From an uncultured Paraprevotella sp. (lineage in GTDB: Bacteria; Bacteroidota; Bacteroidia; Bacteroidales; Bacteroidaceae), in the NCBI GenBank assembly GCA_900546665.1, contig URDY01000019.1:1-56528 (forward strand): a stretch of DNA of 56,528 nt, written 5' to 3'. The notes beneath the pieces were generated by a model. That model made no database searches. It saw nothing but the letters and a program-made list of their open reading frames with translations, and was not told the DNA's origin. The number at the start of each line of letters is the position of its first letter. Position 1 is the first letter of the stretch. The position numbers were made by a program, and so were the translations under genes. Of this stretch, positions 45,001 to 53,027 are shown one piece after another.

Positions 45001-45419
45001 ATCCGGTATTCAGCTCACGTTACTCCGACCTGAGCGCCACCACACGCGAATTCGCCAACAGATGGATGAAACCGGGCGACGAGAACGTCACCAACGTACC
45101 GGCCATATTGAGCTACCGCCAGTATTACAACAATACGCAGCTCTCTTATGCCTACAACGCCTACAACTACTCAACTGAACGCGTGGCCAAGGGTGGATTC
45201 ATCCGCCTCAAGGAAATCTCACTGAGCTATGACGTGCCCAAAAAGTGGATCAGTGCCCTCAAGATCTCAAGCTTGTCACTCAAGCTGCAGGCTACCAACC
45301 TCTGCCTGCTCTACGCCGACAAGAAACTCAACGGACAGGATCCCGAGTTCGTCAACTCCGGCGGTGTGGCTTCACCCGTACCAAGACAGTTCACATTCAC
45401 TCTGAGATTAGGAATCTAA
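42084..45419 (+). CDS. SusC/RagA-type TonB-dependent outer membrane transporter
   Basis: 1111 residues with a signal peptide ending in LMAQ (residues 19-22). A carboxypeptidase-regulatory-like N-terminal extension (about 25-105, 'ASGTVISADDNEPLIGASVKVKGTT') precedes the plug domain. The plug has the family signatures 'RGATSIYGSSRPLWVVDGV' (about 168-186) and 'ILKDGSATSIYGARAMAGVIVVTTKKG' (about 229-255). The rest is a 22-strand-type barrel ending 'RQFTFTLRLGI'. With its SusD partner it imports oligomers bound at the surface, powered by TonB. With no carbohydrate-active enzymes nearby, peptides are a candidate substrate (RagA-like), but this is inferred. Codons are mostly C-ending. Confidence 0.95.
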   Translation: MKRKFLLFLTALVCFSASLMAQTKTASGTVISADDNEPLIGASVKVKGTTLGQSTDIDGHFNISGIPAEAKVLEISYIGFQPQTVNIGQNMKITLHSKERVLDDVVVTGMQKMDKRLFSGATVKIDAEKMKIDGMADISRSLEGRAAGVSVQNVSGTFGTAPKIRVRGATSIYGSSRPLWVVDGVIQEDVINIGADELATGDVETLLSSAIAGLNADDIESFQILKDGSATSIYGARAMAGVIVVTTKKGKAGQSRINYTGEFTMRMKPSYNNYNIMNSQDQMDVYKELADKGWLNFSGDNTNGLYNAPNSGVYGKMWHLINTYDPTTGQFALANTPEARNAYLQAAEQRNTDWFDELFSNSIMQNHSISMTSGSDKATYYASLSIMQDPGWYKQSSVNRYTANLNTTFNISKTLSLNLLSNAAYRKQRAPGTSSQAVDLVSGEISRDFDINPYSYALNTSRTLDPNEFYTRNYADFNIFHELDNNYIELNTVDLKFQGELKWKPLSELEFSVLGAMKYSTIDNEHFVKDGSNQANAYRAMGNSIIIDANDKLYSDPDYPYDLPISVLPEGGIYSRTDYKTKGFDFRASFSWNRLWGENHLTNVYGGMETNATDYDQSNFNGWGMQYDMGETPFYIYQYFKQGIEQGTTYYGLNRAHSRSAAFFLNANYSYKSRYSVNGTVRYEGTNQLGRTRSARWLPTWNISGRWNLDEEEFFQPAKDIVSHAALKLSYSLTGDRGPNLTNSTAIISSYTPFRPFTSVQESGLELVTLGNSELTYEKKNEFNVGVDLGFIDNRINVTMDFYTRNNHDLIGTTKTQGVGGEIAKYANVASMKSHGFELSVSSTNIKRKDFSWTTDFIYSVYKNEVTELNAVASTMDYVSGTGFTMVGYPHRGLFSIPFAGLDENGIPTFYNEKGEITSTDISFQYSDDFSWLKYEGPTEPTFSGSLGNTFTYKNLRLNVYFTYSGGNVVRLDPVFSSRYSDLSATTREFANRWMKPGDENVTNVPAILSYRQYYNNTQLSYAYNAYNYSTERVAKGGFIRLKEISLSYDVPKKWISALKISSLSLKLQATNLCLLYADKKLNGQDPEFVNSGGVASPVPRQFTFTLRLGI

Positions 45420-45445
45420 TATAATTAACAGAACAAAGTAGCAAA

Positions 45446-47008
45446 ATGAAAATAAACAAAATAATGGTCATGTGCCTCGCAGCCGCACCGCTCGTCGCAC
45501 TCACCTCCTGCAACGATTTCCTCGACACGATGCCCGATAACCGTACCGAGCTCAACACGCCTGAGAAAATCACCAAAATACTGGTCAACGCCTATCCCAA
45601 CGCCAACTGGAACATGCTGGCTGAATTCTCTTCCGACAACGCGGACGACAACGGCACAAGATACTCCATCTACGACCGCCTTACAGACGAGGTCTACCAC
45701 TGGGAAGACACCAAGGAAAGCGGCAACGACTCTCCTTCCGCATTCTGGTCTGCCTGCTATAAGGCCGTAGGTGTCAGCAATCACGCCCTCGCCGCCATCA
45801 ACAACCTCGGCAACACGGAAGAACTGTCCGCACAACGCGGAGAAGCCCTGATGTGCCGTGCATTCGGACACTTCATGCTGAGCTACATCTTCTGCCAGCC
45901 ATGGACCGTATCCAATCAGAATACAGCCCTGGGTATCCCCTACACCACCGAACCGGAAACAACCGTGAGTCCGCAATATGAACGCGGTACCATCGGCGAG
46001 ACTTATGCCCGCATAGAGGCAGATATCGAAGAAGCGCTTCCGCTCATCGACGACAATAACTACACCGTGCCCAAATACCACTTCAACCGCAAGGCCGCAT
46101 ACGCCTTCGCCGCACGGTTCTATCTCTATTACGGCAAATACGACAAGGCCATCGAATGCGCTAACGTCGTACTGGGCGACAACGCAGCGCTCTCCATGCG
46201 CGACTGGAGTGCCATCGGCAGTCTCTCACTCAACGACGACTTGCAGCCGGATGCTTATATAGACGACTCCAACAAGGCAAACCTACTTCTCATTGTTTCC
46301 CGTTCGCTCTGGGGTCTCTACAATGGCCCTCTGACCGTCACCAACCGCTACACCCACAATCCTACCATCTCCGAAAAGGAGACTTGTGGTTCAACCGGTA
46401 TATGGGGTGAATGCAGCAGCACACTTCGCCAGCAGCCTGCTGACTATACGAGCATACCGAAAGTGGTATTCCGCAAATATCCTCTGTTCTACATGGAATA
46501 CACCGATATCATCAACGGTAACGGTTACTACAACGTAGTCTCAGCCATGTTCACCACAGACGAAACCCTGCTGGTACGCGCAGAAGCCTACGCCATGAAG
46601 AAACAGTATGACAAGGCCATTGCCGACATGCAGACTTGGGTAGATACCTACACCACCTCAAAAGTACAGCTCACCGTGGACAACATCAATGAATTCTACG
46701 GTGACATGGCTTACTACACGCCTACAGCGCCGACACCGAAGAAAAGACTTCATCCTGATTTCACGGTAGAACCCGGTACGCAGGAAAACCTGATACACTT
46801 CATCCTGCACGCACGTCGTATCCTGACCTTGCACGACGGACTCCGTTGGGGAGACATCAAACGTTACGGCATCACCATCTACCGTCGTACGGTAGAAGAC
46901 CGCAACATCAGTGTGACAGACTCCATGCTGCCAGACGATCCGAGACGCGCTCTTCAGTTGCCTTACGATGTCCTGACCGCAGGCTTGCAGGCCAACCCGA
47001 GAAACTAA
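45446..47008 (+). CDS. SusD/RagB-family substrate-binding lipoprotein
   Basis: 520 residues. The lipobox ALTSC (Cys22) is followed by NDFLDTMPDNRTELNTPE, the standard SusD N-terminus. TPR-like helices and the usual SusD C-terminal segment 'RRILTLHDGLRWGDIKRYGI' are visible (about 455-475). It would cap the SusC barrel from outside and bind the substrate. It follows the susC gene by 26 bases. Length is typical. Confidence 0.95.
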   Translation: MKINKIMVMCLAAAPLVALTSCNDFLDTMPDNRTELNTPEKITKILVNAYPNANWNMLAEFSSDNADDNGTRYSIYDRLTDEVYHWEDTKESGNDSPSAFWSACYKAVGVSNHALAAINNLGNTEELSAQRGEALMCRAFGHFMLSYIFCQPWTVSNQNTALGIPYTTEPETTVSPQYERGTIGETYARIEADIEEALPLIDDNNYTVPKYHFNRKAAYAFAARFYLYYGKYDKAIECANVVLGDNAALSMRDWSAIGSLSLNDDLQPDAYIDDSNKANLLLIVSRSLWGLYNGPLTVTNRYTHNPTISEKETCGSTGIWGECSSTLRQQPADYTSIPKVVFRKYPLFYMEYTDIINGNGYYNVVSAMFTTDETLLVRAEAYAMKKQYDKAIADMQTWVDTYTTSKVQLTVDNINEFYGDMAYYTPTAPTPKKRLHPDFTVEPGTQENLIHFILHARRILTLHDGLRWGDIKRYGITIYRRTVEDRNISVTDSMLPDDPRRALQLPYDVLTAGLQANPRN

Positions 47009-47038
47009 ACACTTAAAAAAACGATTAACATTAAGAAC

Positions 47039-47923
47039 ATGATTAAAAAATATATCAGCTATCTGCTTTTCGCCTGTCTGGGGCTTACCTTGGGATCCTG
47101 CGAACGCGACCCGCTCGAAGGCGGAACCAGCTTCGACACCACTTCTCCCGAACGCAACGCTTTCGACCAGTGGCTGCTCAAGAACTATGTGAATCCCTAC
47201 AATATCGATGTCAAGTACAAATGGGAAGACATCGAAAGCAATCTGGCCTATGACCTTGTGCCGGCCAGCGTGGAAAACTCCATCAAACTGACCAAGATCG
47301 TCAAATATGTATGGCTAGAGGCTTACGATGAAGTGGCCGGCATCACATTCATGCGCACCTACGTGCCCAAACAAATCATGCTTATCGGATCGGCGGCCTA
47401 TAATGCCGACACACAAACCATGATGCTGGGTACGGCAGAAGGCGGAATGAAAGTCATGCTTTACAACGTTAATGCCATCGACACGTACATCAACGATCCG
47501 GAACTGCTCAACACCAGCTATTTCCACGTGATGCACCATGAGTTCTCACACATTCTCCATCAGTCAAAGCCGTATGATACTGACTTCAAGACCATCACGG
47601 AGTCCGGATACATCGGTTCACAATGGGAAGAGACAGCAGACAGTACGGCTCACAGACGCGGATTCGTCACACCTTATGCCATGGACCAGCCAGACGAGGA
47701 TTTCGCTGAAATCATCGCGACTTACGTTACACAGGACCAGGCTGCATGGGATGCGCTTCTGGCAGACTGCGGCGAAACCGGTGCGGCACTCATCCGGCAG
47801 AAATTCGAAATCGTCAAGAATTACCTGCAAAGCTCATGGAACATCGACATTGACGAACTGCGCACCGTAGTACAACGTCGCTGCAGCGAAATAGACGACA
47901 TTGATTTAGAAACCATAAATTAA
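47039..47923 (+). CDS. Substrate import-associated zinc metallohydrolase lipoprotein
   Basis: 294 residues. The lipobox LGSC (Cys21) is followed by ERDP, an acidic start consistent with surface display. The metal site is HHEFSHILHQ with the HExxH at His167-His171. A further acidic stretch 'DQPDEDFAEIIATYV' near 220-233 probably supplies the third ligand. This matches the family of HExxH lipoproteins found beside SusC/SusD genes (TIGR04549 type). It probably trims peptides, or another substrate, before uptake. Hydrolytic activity is inferred from the motif. Gaps to its neighbours are 30 and 15 bases. Confidence 0.88.
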   Translation: MIKKYISYLLFACLGLTLGSCERDPLEGGTSFDTTSPERNAFDQWLLKNYVNPYNIDVKYKWEDIESNLAYDLVPASVENSIKLTKIVKYVWLEAYDEVAGITFMRTYVPKQIMLIGSAAYNADTQTMMLGTAEGGMKVMLYNVNAIDTYINDPELLNTSYFHVMHHEFSHILHQSKPYDTDFKTITESGYIGSQWEETADSTAHRRGFVTPYAMDQPDEDFAEIIATYVTQDQAAWDALLADCGETGAALIRQKFEIVKNYLQSSWNIDIDELRTVVQRRCSEIDDIDLETIN

Positions 47924-47938
47924 TCAGAACAATAAAAT

Positions 47939-49303
47939 ATGAAAAAAATCAGCATATTAGGTTTGGCAGGTCTGTTCACCCTTTCTCTCCAGTCATGCTT
48001 CTTCAGCGAAGATGACGTGTTCGACCAGACACCAAGCGAGCGCATTGAATCCACAATGACGGAATACCAGAAGGTCCTGACTGAGGCTCCCAACGGATGG
48101 TTGCTGGAATATTATGCCGGCGGTGAAAATCATGATATCGGAGGCGTGGTTCTCCTTCTCAAGTTCGAAGGTGAGGATGTCACCGTGGCTTCCGATACCC
48201 GCGTAATGGGATATGGCACGACGACCTACACCGAACCGGGAGAAAAGGTCACTTCCAAATACTCTCTCATCAAGGACCAGGGTCCGGTTCTGTCATTCAG
48301 CAGCTACAATGCCCTGATCCATTACTGGTCCGAGCCCAAGGGCGTATTCGACGCTGACGGTTTGGCCGGCGATTTCGAATTCGTCATCATGTCCGTTGAG
48401 TCAGACAAAATCCTGCTCAAAGGCAAAAAGCACGGCACGCTCATGACTATGACCCGCCTGCCGGAGAATACCGACTGGGACAGCTACCTGGCTGCCTGCA
48501 ACCGCATCCGTACGGAAAGTGCGGAGTACGGTACTCTCGTAGGTTACAACAACGGAGCAGAATTTACACCGTCAGCCTTCTCACAGTCCAACGTGATCCG
48601 CTTCACCGAACAGGGCACAGACGGTACGGAAATTCGCAACAAGGTTTCTTTCGTCTATACCGAAAAGGGTATAAAGCTTTATGAGCCGACCAAGGTGAAC
48701 GGCGTGATCTGCGACGAATTCATCTGGAAGGATGCGGAAAAAACATTCGTAAGCACCGAAGACTCACAGGTAGAACTGAAGTACGTACAGCCAGAGGACT
48801 ACGTTCCCATCGAGTTCTATACCGAAAATGAATGGGCCGTTGAATACACTTACAACTTTGCGCGTAAGGATACTTCCGAAAGTATCGTGTTCACCCGCGT
48901 GGGAGAATCTGACACCCTGAATACGGAACTGAGCTGCGGTGCATTGAAGATACCGCTCCAGGCACTCTACAATCACACCACGGGTATGATCGAGTTCAGA
49001 ACCCAGTTCCTGACTCCGGTAACCCTTCAGCTGGTTACAGGCGAAACCATCAATGCCTACATCTACCTGTGCCCCTGGAACAACGAGCTGGGTACGATGT
49101 ACATGACCGAAACTGCCGGTATCGTAAGCGAGACCAAACAGCTTTCTCCGCGTATTCTGACCTTTGCGGACAACGGTCGCACATCAGGTTCGGATCTGAA
49201 CGGATTCGTATTCTACGCCTTCGAAGAGAATGATCTGTCAAGCGCCAGACTGGGTGTACTTGAAACGTATAATGAAATAACCCTTATTCAAAAAACGAAG
49301 TAA
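47939..49303 (+). CDS. DUF4302-type lipoprotein of a SusC/SusD locus
   Basis: 454 residues. The lipobox LQSC (Cys20) is followed by FFSEDDVFDQTPSERI. The repeated beta pattern, 'YQKVLTEAPNGWLLEYYAGG' near residues 42-61 and a C-terminal 'TLIQKTK', fit the DUF4302 family, which occurs with HExxH lipoproteins and SusC/SusD. No function has been assigned to it. It may be a surface binding or accessory lipoprotein. Only 3 bases separate it from the next gene, so translation is probably coupled. Confidence 0.85.
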   Translation: MKKISILGLAGLFTLSLQSCFFSEDDVFDQTPSERIESTMTEYQKVLTEAPNGWLLEYYAGGENHDIGGVVLLLKFEGEDVTVASDTRVMGYGTTTYTEPGEKVTSKYSLIKDQGPVLSFSSYNALIHYWSEPKGVFDADGLAGDFEFVIMSVESDKILLKGKKHGTLMTMTRLPENTDWDSYLAACNRIRTESAEYGTLVGYNNGAEFTPSAFSQSNVIRFTEQGTDGTEIRNKVSFVYTEKGIKLYEPTKVNGVICDEFIWKDAEKTFVSTEDSQVELKYVQPEDYVPIEFYTENEWAVEYTYNFARKDTSESIVFTRVGESDTLNTELSCGALKIPLQALYNHTTGMIEFRTQFLTPVTLQLVTGETINAYIYLCPWNNELGTMYMTETAGIVSETKQLSPRILTFADNGRTSGSDLNGFVFYAFEENDLSSARLGVLETYNEITLIQKTK

Positions 49304-49306
49304 ACG

Positions 49307-50338
49307 ATGAAGAAATATATTCCGTTTTTCCTGTTGCCGGCTCTCTGCATGCCGGCAACAAGTTGCCAGGACGATGACCAGGCAGGTGATGGCATCAGCA
49401 TAGTAAAGTCTGAAACCTATTTCCAGGCGGCCGCCTCAAAAGGCTACATCGTCGTTTCCTCTGCGGGAGGATTCACGGCCAGCTCTTCTGAATCCTGGTG
49501 CCAGGTATCCTGCAAGGCTGACAGCGTGCTGATCACTGTAAGCGACAATGCCTCACTCGAGGGACGTACGGCAATGGTAACCATCAGCAATACCGGAGGC
49601 GGCAGCCAGATGGTACCCGTATCTCAGGCGGGTGGCTATTTCAGAACGGAGAGCGACAGCGTGTTCCGTATGGATAACGGCACACAGACGTTTGAATACA
49701 GACTCGCCTCCTCATTCGACTATGAGACCTCATGCGGGGCTGACTGGATAAGCAACGAACTGACTGCCGATGGCGTCATGTTTTCACTGACCGAGAACAC
49801 AAGCGGTGCTCCACGCTACACAAAGGTCAGCTTCAGCTGCGCTGCATTGGGCAAGCAGTTCGAAGCCGATATCTACCAGTATGACACAGATAACCTGCTG
49901 GGTAACTGGACTGCCGAATGGACCAGCAAGAATGGCCAGAAGCAGGAAGCTGCCGTCAGCGTAGTGAAAGATGCTGCCGACGAAAGCATCCTTTATATCG
50001 ATGGCTTGCAGGAAGGCATCCGCGTACCGGCCAAAGCCTACAACCACAGCATCGCCATCCAGACGAACGCTTACGCTGGAACCTACAACAGCCGCTTTGC
50101 AGTATATGTCAACGGTGCAACTGCCAGCCACATCATTCATGCCAAGGAGCAGGAAACAGCCATGCGCTCTTATTATTGCCTGCCTACGGCTGCGGGAGAG
50201 AACATGGACTATCCGTTCGTAGCCGACAGTACGTTCACCAACGGCGAGACCATGGCAGGATTCGCCCTGTCTGCTTATCTTAATGACAAGAACCAGGGTA
50301 GTATCAACGAGTTCTACAATCTGAAACTCAAACGATAG
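49307..50338 (+). CDS. Lipoprotein with BACON-like domain
   Basis: 343 residues. The lipobox PATSC (Cys20) is followed by QDDD. Residues about 40-110 ('YIVVSSAGGFTASSSESWCQVSC...LEGRTAMVTISNTGG...VPVSQAG') follow the BACON domain pattern, and a second partial copy is at about 120-195 ending 'EADIYQYD'. A lipocalin-like beta region makes up the rest. BACON domains are glycan- or mucin-binding in some enzymes and simple spacers in others. It is the last gene of the SusC operon and is followed by a strong terminator. Confidence 0.83.
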   Translation: MKKYIPFFLLPALCMPATSCQDDDQAGDGISIVKSETYFQAAASKGYIVVSSAGGFTASSSESWCQVSCKADSVLITVSDNASLEGRTAMVTISNTGGGSQMVPVSQAGGYFRTESDSVFRMDNGTQTFEYRLASSFDYETSCGADWISNELTADGVMFSLTENTSGAPRYTKVSFSCAALGKQFEADIYQYDTDNLLGNWTAEWTSKNGQKQEAAVSVVKDAADESILYIDGLQEGIRVPAKAYNHSIAIQTNAYAGTYNSRFAVYVNGATASHIIHAKEQETAMRSYYCLPTAAGENMDYPFVADSTFTNGETMAGFALSAYLNDKNQGSINEFYNLKLKR

Positions 50339-50370
50339 TCAGCTAGGGAGGCATCCCTGCCATTTATAAC

Positions 50371-50415
50371 AAAGTCAGGAGGAAAACATTCACAGTTTTC
50401 CTCCTGACTTTTTTT
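50371..50415 (+). terminator. Strong intrinsic terminator of the SusC operon
   Basis: A 17-base perfect stem (50371-50387 with 50395-50411), a 7-base loop, and a T-run that overlaps and extends its 3' arm (50409-50415). Confidence 0.92.
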
Positions 50416-50921
50416 ATCCTCCTGCCGTATGGACCGTTCCCGCGACATTCGCCCCACCTCATATTCCCCATGCCGCTGCTTTTGTCACACAGGTCCAACC
50501 CATGTCCCATATACCACACCTTATTGGATCTAAAATAAACCTTATATTATATGTCATTCCTTAGATAGCAATACCTGCAGTTGTATCTTATATATCATCA
50601 GTCATATTCTGTATGCCATTCCCTGGATTACATATATCATCACAGACTGCCTGTATATCCTCTGTTATTCCATGCAGGATCTCCGTTATATTCCGCATCG
50701 CATCAATCATTTTCCACAGACCAATCCTTACGGCACACAGGACGGCATTTAAAACGCGCGAGGCAGCCTTATGCTTCCTTCACCCTATCCCGTAAAGCGG
50801 GTTCAAGAGCACGCTTTTCCTGTCTTCAGACAACTTTTTGACGGCACGGACGGGAGTTCCTCTTTCCGACAACAAACACAGTACACGCGCGGAAACAGTC
50901 ACTGCCGAAAAAGAAAGGCAC
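50416..50921. other. Gene-poor C/T-rich spacer with degenerate direct repeats
   Basis: About 500 bases with few Gs on the plus strand. ATATATCATCA occurs at 50590-50600 and 50632-50642, and ATGYCATTCCYTRGAT occurs at 50551-50566 and 50613-50628. Short frames here are low-complexity and unsupported. No promoter motif is convincing. It may be decayed sequence or a spacer around a former insertion. Confidence 0.5.
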
Positions 50922-50954
50922 GAAAAAAAGGGTGCATCCTTATCAGATGCACCC
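50922..50954 (-). terminator. Terminator of the M6 metalloprotease gene
   Basis: GGGTGCATC at 50930-50938 pairs with GATGCACCC at 50946-50954. On the minus strand a seven-T run follows (50923-50929). Confidence 0.88.
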
Positions 50955-51031
50955 TCAACTATGGCTGATAGCGCGGACGGAAGAGCCGGTCACCCAGACC
51001 GGACAGCAGCCACCGACACTGGCCGCCACGG

Positions 51032-52792
51032 CTATTTCTGCACGCGCTTGACGACTTTTCCGTCAGGCCCTGTCATCAGATAAATACCCTTGCGCAGGGA
51101 ACTCTTGTCGACAGACGTACCGTCCATCCGCCAGATGCCCTGCACAGGAAATTCCACTTCGGGAGCCTTAAGCGATGTCAGGACATTGTCCTCGCTGCCA
51201 CCCATAAAGTCGAAGGAAATGCGTCCCTCAACCGCGTCATAGGCGATATTGGTGATGGGCTTACCCATCACACCGAAGAAGCCCACGTAAGCCTCTGCAG
51301 CAGGAACGGAATTATCCGTCAGTTCGTTGTTGCCTTCTGGACTGGGATAGGTATCCCCTTTCAGACTTTCGTTGTACTCTGGTTCGTTCACGCCGGTGAC
51401 GAGTGCCGTACGGTCATTGTCTGCCGCGATGACGGCCACTCTGGGTGGATAGGCGTTATTCACGGTATTGTTTTTCCAGAAGGCATTGTTCCATCCTCCG
51501 GAGAGGTTAACATGTGTCACAAGCATGCCGCCAGCCGGCGCTTCCTTGTTCCACCCCGTGCGGTTGACCGTCTCAAGGATATAATACTCGCTGTTATCGA
51601 CATCATTAGTGACCTTGAAAGGCTGTCCATAGTCCGCCCATCCGCTCACGCTGACAGCCTCAGCGATCTCCATCGGCTCGATCCATCCCATATACATTTT
51701 CTCCAATGCACGGTAACCTATGGGCAGGAATCCGCCACCGTTGTAGCCGCCATAATCCATAATGGACCATGGTCCCATGTTGAAATCGTCCGCCACGACA
51801 CCGTCTGTACGGTAGAAGTCCGGCAGTCCGAGCTGGTGACTGAACTCATGGCAGAAGGTACCGAAGCCGTCAATCTCGCCGTAGAGCGTCTCATTGCAGC
51901 AGGAATAGGAATAGAACTTCATACCGTCAATTTCGGGCGCCTCATTAAGGAATACTGACGTATGCGGCCATATCAACGAAAAGTCGTTGGGATGGGCATG
52001 CCGCCCCTCGCCGGCGTAGACGATATAGGCCGCGTCGATGATGCCGTCGCCGTCATTGTCATAACGTGCCCAGTCGTCCACAAGTCCCTGTGCGGAAGCC
52101 AATGCGGCAGCCTCAGCCACCATGTCGGTTTCGTGGTCCACATAAACGGCCTCGTTGCCCGAGAGAGTAACGGGGCCAACAATTTCAAACTGTGGGGTGA
52201 ATATCCCGTTACTCTGGTCGGTAAAATACTGGTAGGCCGATCCCTTACCGGCTTCCACTTCAGCAAGCGTGGCCGGCCGGCAGATTCGACTGTAGAATCC
52301 CGTTGCGGGATCGGTTTCGGAAAAAGCCTTGTCGGCAAAGGCCACGAGAATGACCGGTATTCTGGGTGAGCCTTTGTGGATCTGCATTTCGCCGATGCGC
52401 TTGTGAGGTACATCGGTGCCGCGCAACTGCACACCGTCCTCCACCTGTGCGTTGCTTTCAGGCAGCGCGTCAAGCCAGGCCTTCTCGTCGGCCGTACGAA
52501 CCTGCGGATCGTGAGCCGCTATAGTACTTCCGGAGTAAACGTAATAACCTCCTGCTGTGCGGCTGACCGCGAAACCGTCCACTGTGGTGAGACGTAACAC
52601 GTTTTCGTCACCGTAAGGCAAGAGGGTAAGTACACTGCCATCCGCCTGCGTCACGTGCAGGGGCCGTCTGATAACGGGCACGGCCGAAAGTGTTGAAACC
52701 AGCATGACTGCCCCGCACCATGCCGCCAAGCGGCTGCGGACAGGCCCCGCAACGAACGGGGTCTTCTTTCTGCAATAATTTTTCTTTTTCAT
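51032..52792 (-). CDS. M6-family secreted metalloprotease
   Basis: 586 residues from the ATG at 52792. The longer frame starts with TTG at 52798. A basic N-terminus and hydrophobic segment (about 25-45) form a signal peptide, followed by a propeptide-like part ending near residue 120. The catalytic domain has 'FCHEFSHQLGLPDFYRTD': His315, Glu316, His319 and the Asp of the extended HExxHxxGxxD zinc motif, as in immune inhibitor A-type peptidases. The tail 'GIWRMDGTSVDKSSLRKGIYLMTGPDGKVVKRVQK' is a short sorting-like end. It probably degrades host or dietary proteins outside the cell and could feed the SusC/SusD importer convergent to it. This functional link is inferred. Confidence 0.92.
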   Translation of the reverse strand: MKKKNYCRKKTPFVAGPVRSRLAAWCGAVMLVSTLSAVPVIRRPLHVTQADGSVLTLLPYGDENVLRLTTVDGFAVSRTAGGYYVYSGSTIAAHDPQVRTADEKAWLDALPESNAQVEDGVQLRGTDVPHKRIGEMQIHKGSPRIPVILVAFADKAFSETDPATGFYSRICRPATLAEVEAGKGSAYQYFTDQSNGIFTPQFEIVGPVTLSGNEAVYVDHETDMVAEAAALASAQGLVDDWARYDNDGDGIIDAAYIVYAGEGRHAHPNDFSLIWPHTSVFLNEAPEIDGMKFYSYSCCNETLYGEIDGFGTFCHEFSHQLGLPDFYRTDGVVADDFNMGPWSIMDYGGYNGGGFLPIGYRALEKMYMGWIEPMEIAEAVSVSGWADYGQPFKVTNDVDNSEYYILETVNRTGWNKEAPAGGMLVTHVNLSGGWNNAFWKNNTVNNAYPPRVAVIAADNDRTALVTGVNEPEYNESLKGDTYPSPEGNNELTDNSVPAAEAYVGFFGVMGKPITNIAYDAVEGRISFDFMGGSEDNVLTSLKAPEVEFPVQGIWRMDGTSVDKSSLRKGIYLMTGPDGKVVKRVQK

Positions 52793-52927
52793 TTCCAATC
52801 TGTATAAGTATTCTTAAAAACCTACAGGTTATTTCTCAAAGCCGGAACGATTTTCCGACCGGGATAGCAGTTCCAGTTTTATTTTCCACAAACAGGACAG
52901 ACCAGACGCCTCCCTTCTCGGGCCGGA

Positions 52928-52963
52928 AAGGCCCGCACCCGGAGAATCCCGGATGCGGGCCTT
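52928..52963 (-). terminator. Terminator of the last giant secreted gene
   Basis: The arm AAGGCCCGCACCCGG (52928-52942) pairs with its near-complement at 52949-52963, with one mismatch and a 6-base loop. It lies 65 bases after the stop on the minus strand. The T-run is short. Confidence 0.7.
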
Positions 52964-53027
52964 GTAAGCCTTTTATCAAGCTATAGCGTCAGCCGCAGTC
53001 CGACGAGGCTTGCGGCACGCCAGCGAA

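Noticed and set aside
45425..46081. 218-residue antisense frame over the SusD gene
   Set aside because: Same codon-bias shadow. The plus frame is a clear SusD lipoprotein.
50581..50841. 86-residue and overlapping plus-strand frames in the spacer
   Set aside because: Low-complexity Tyr/His/Ser-rich translation of degenerate repeats, with no start context.
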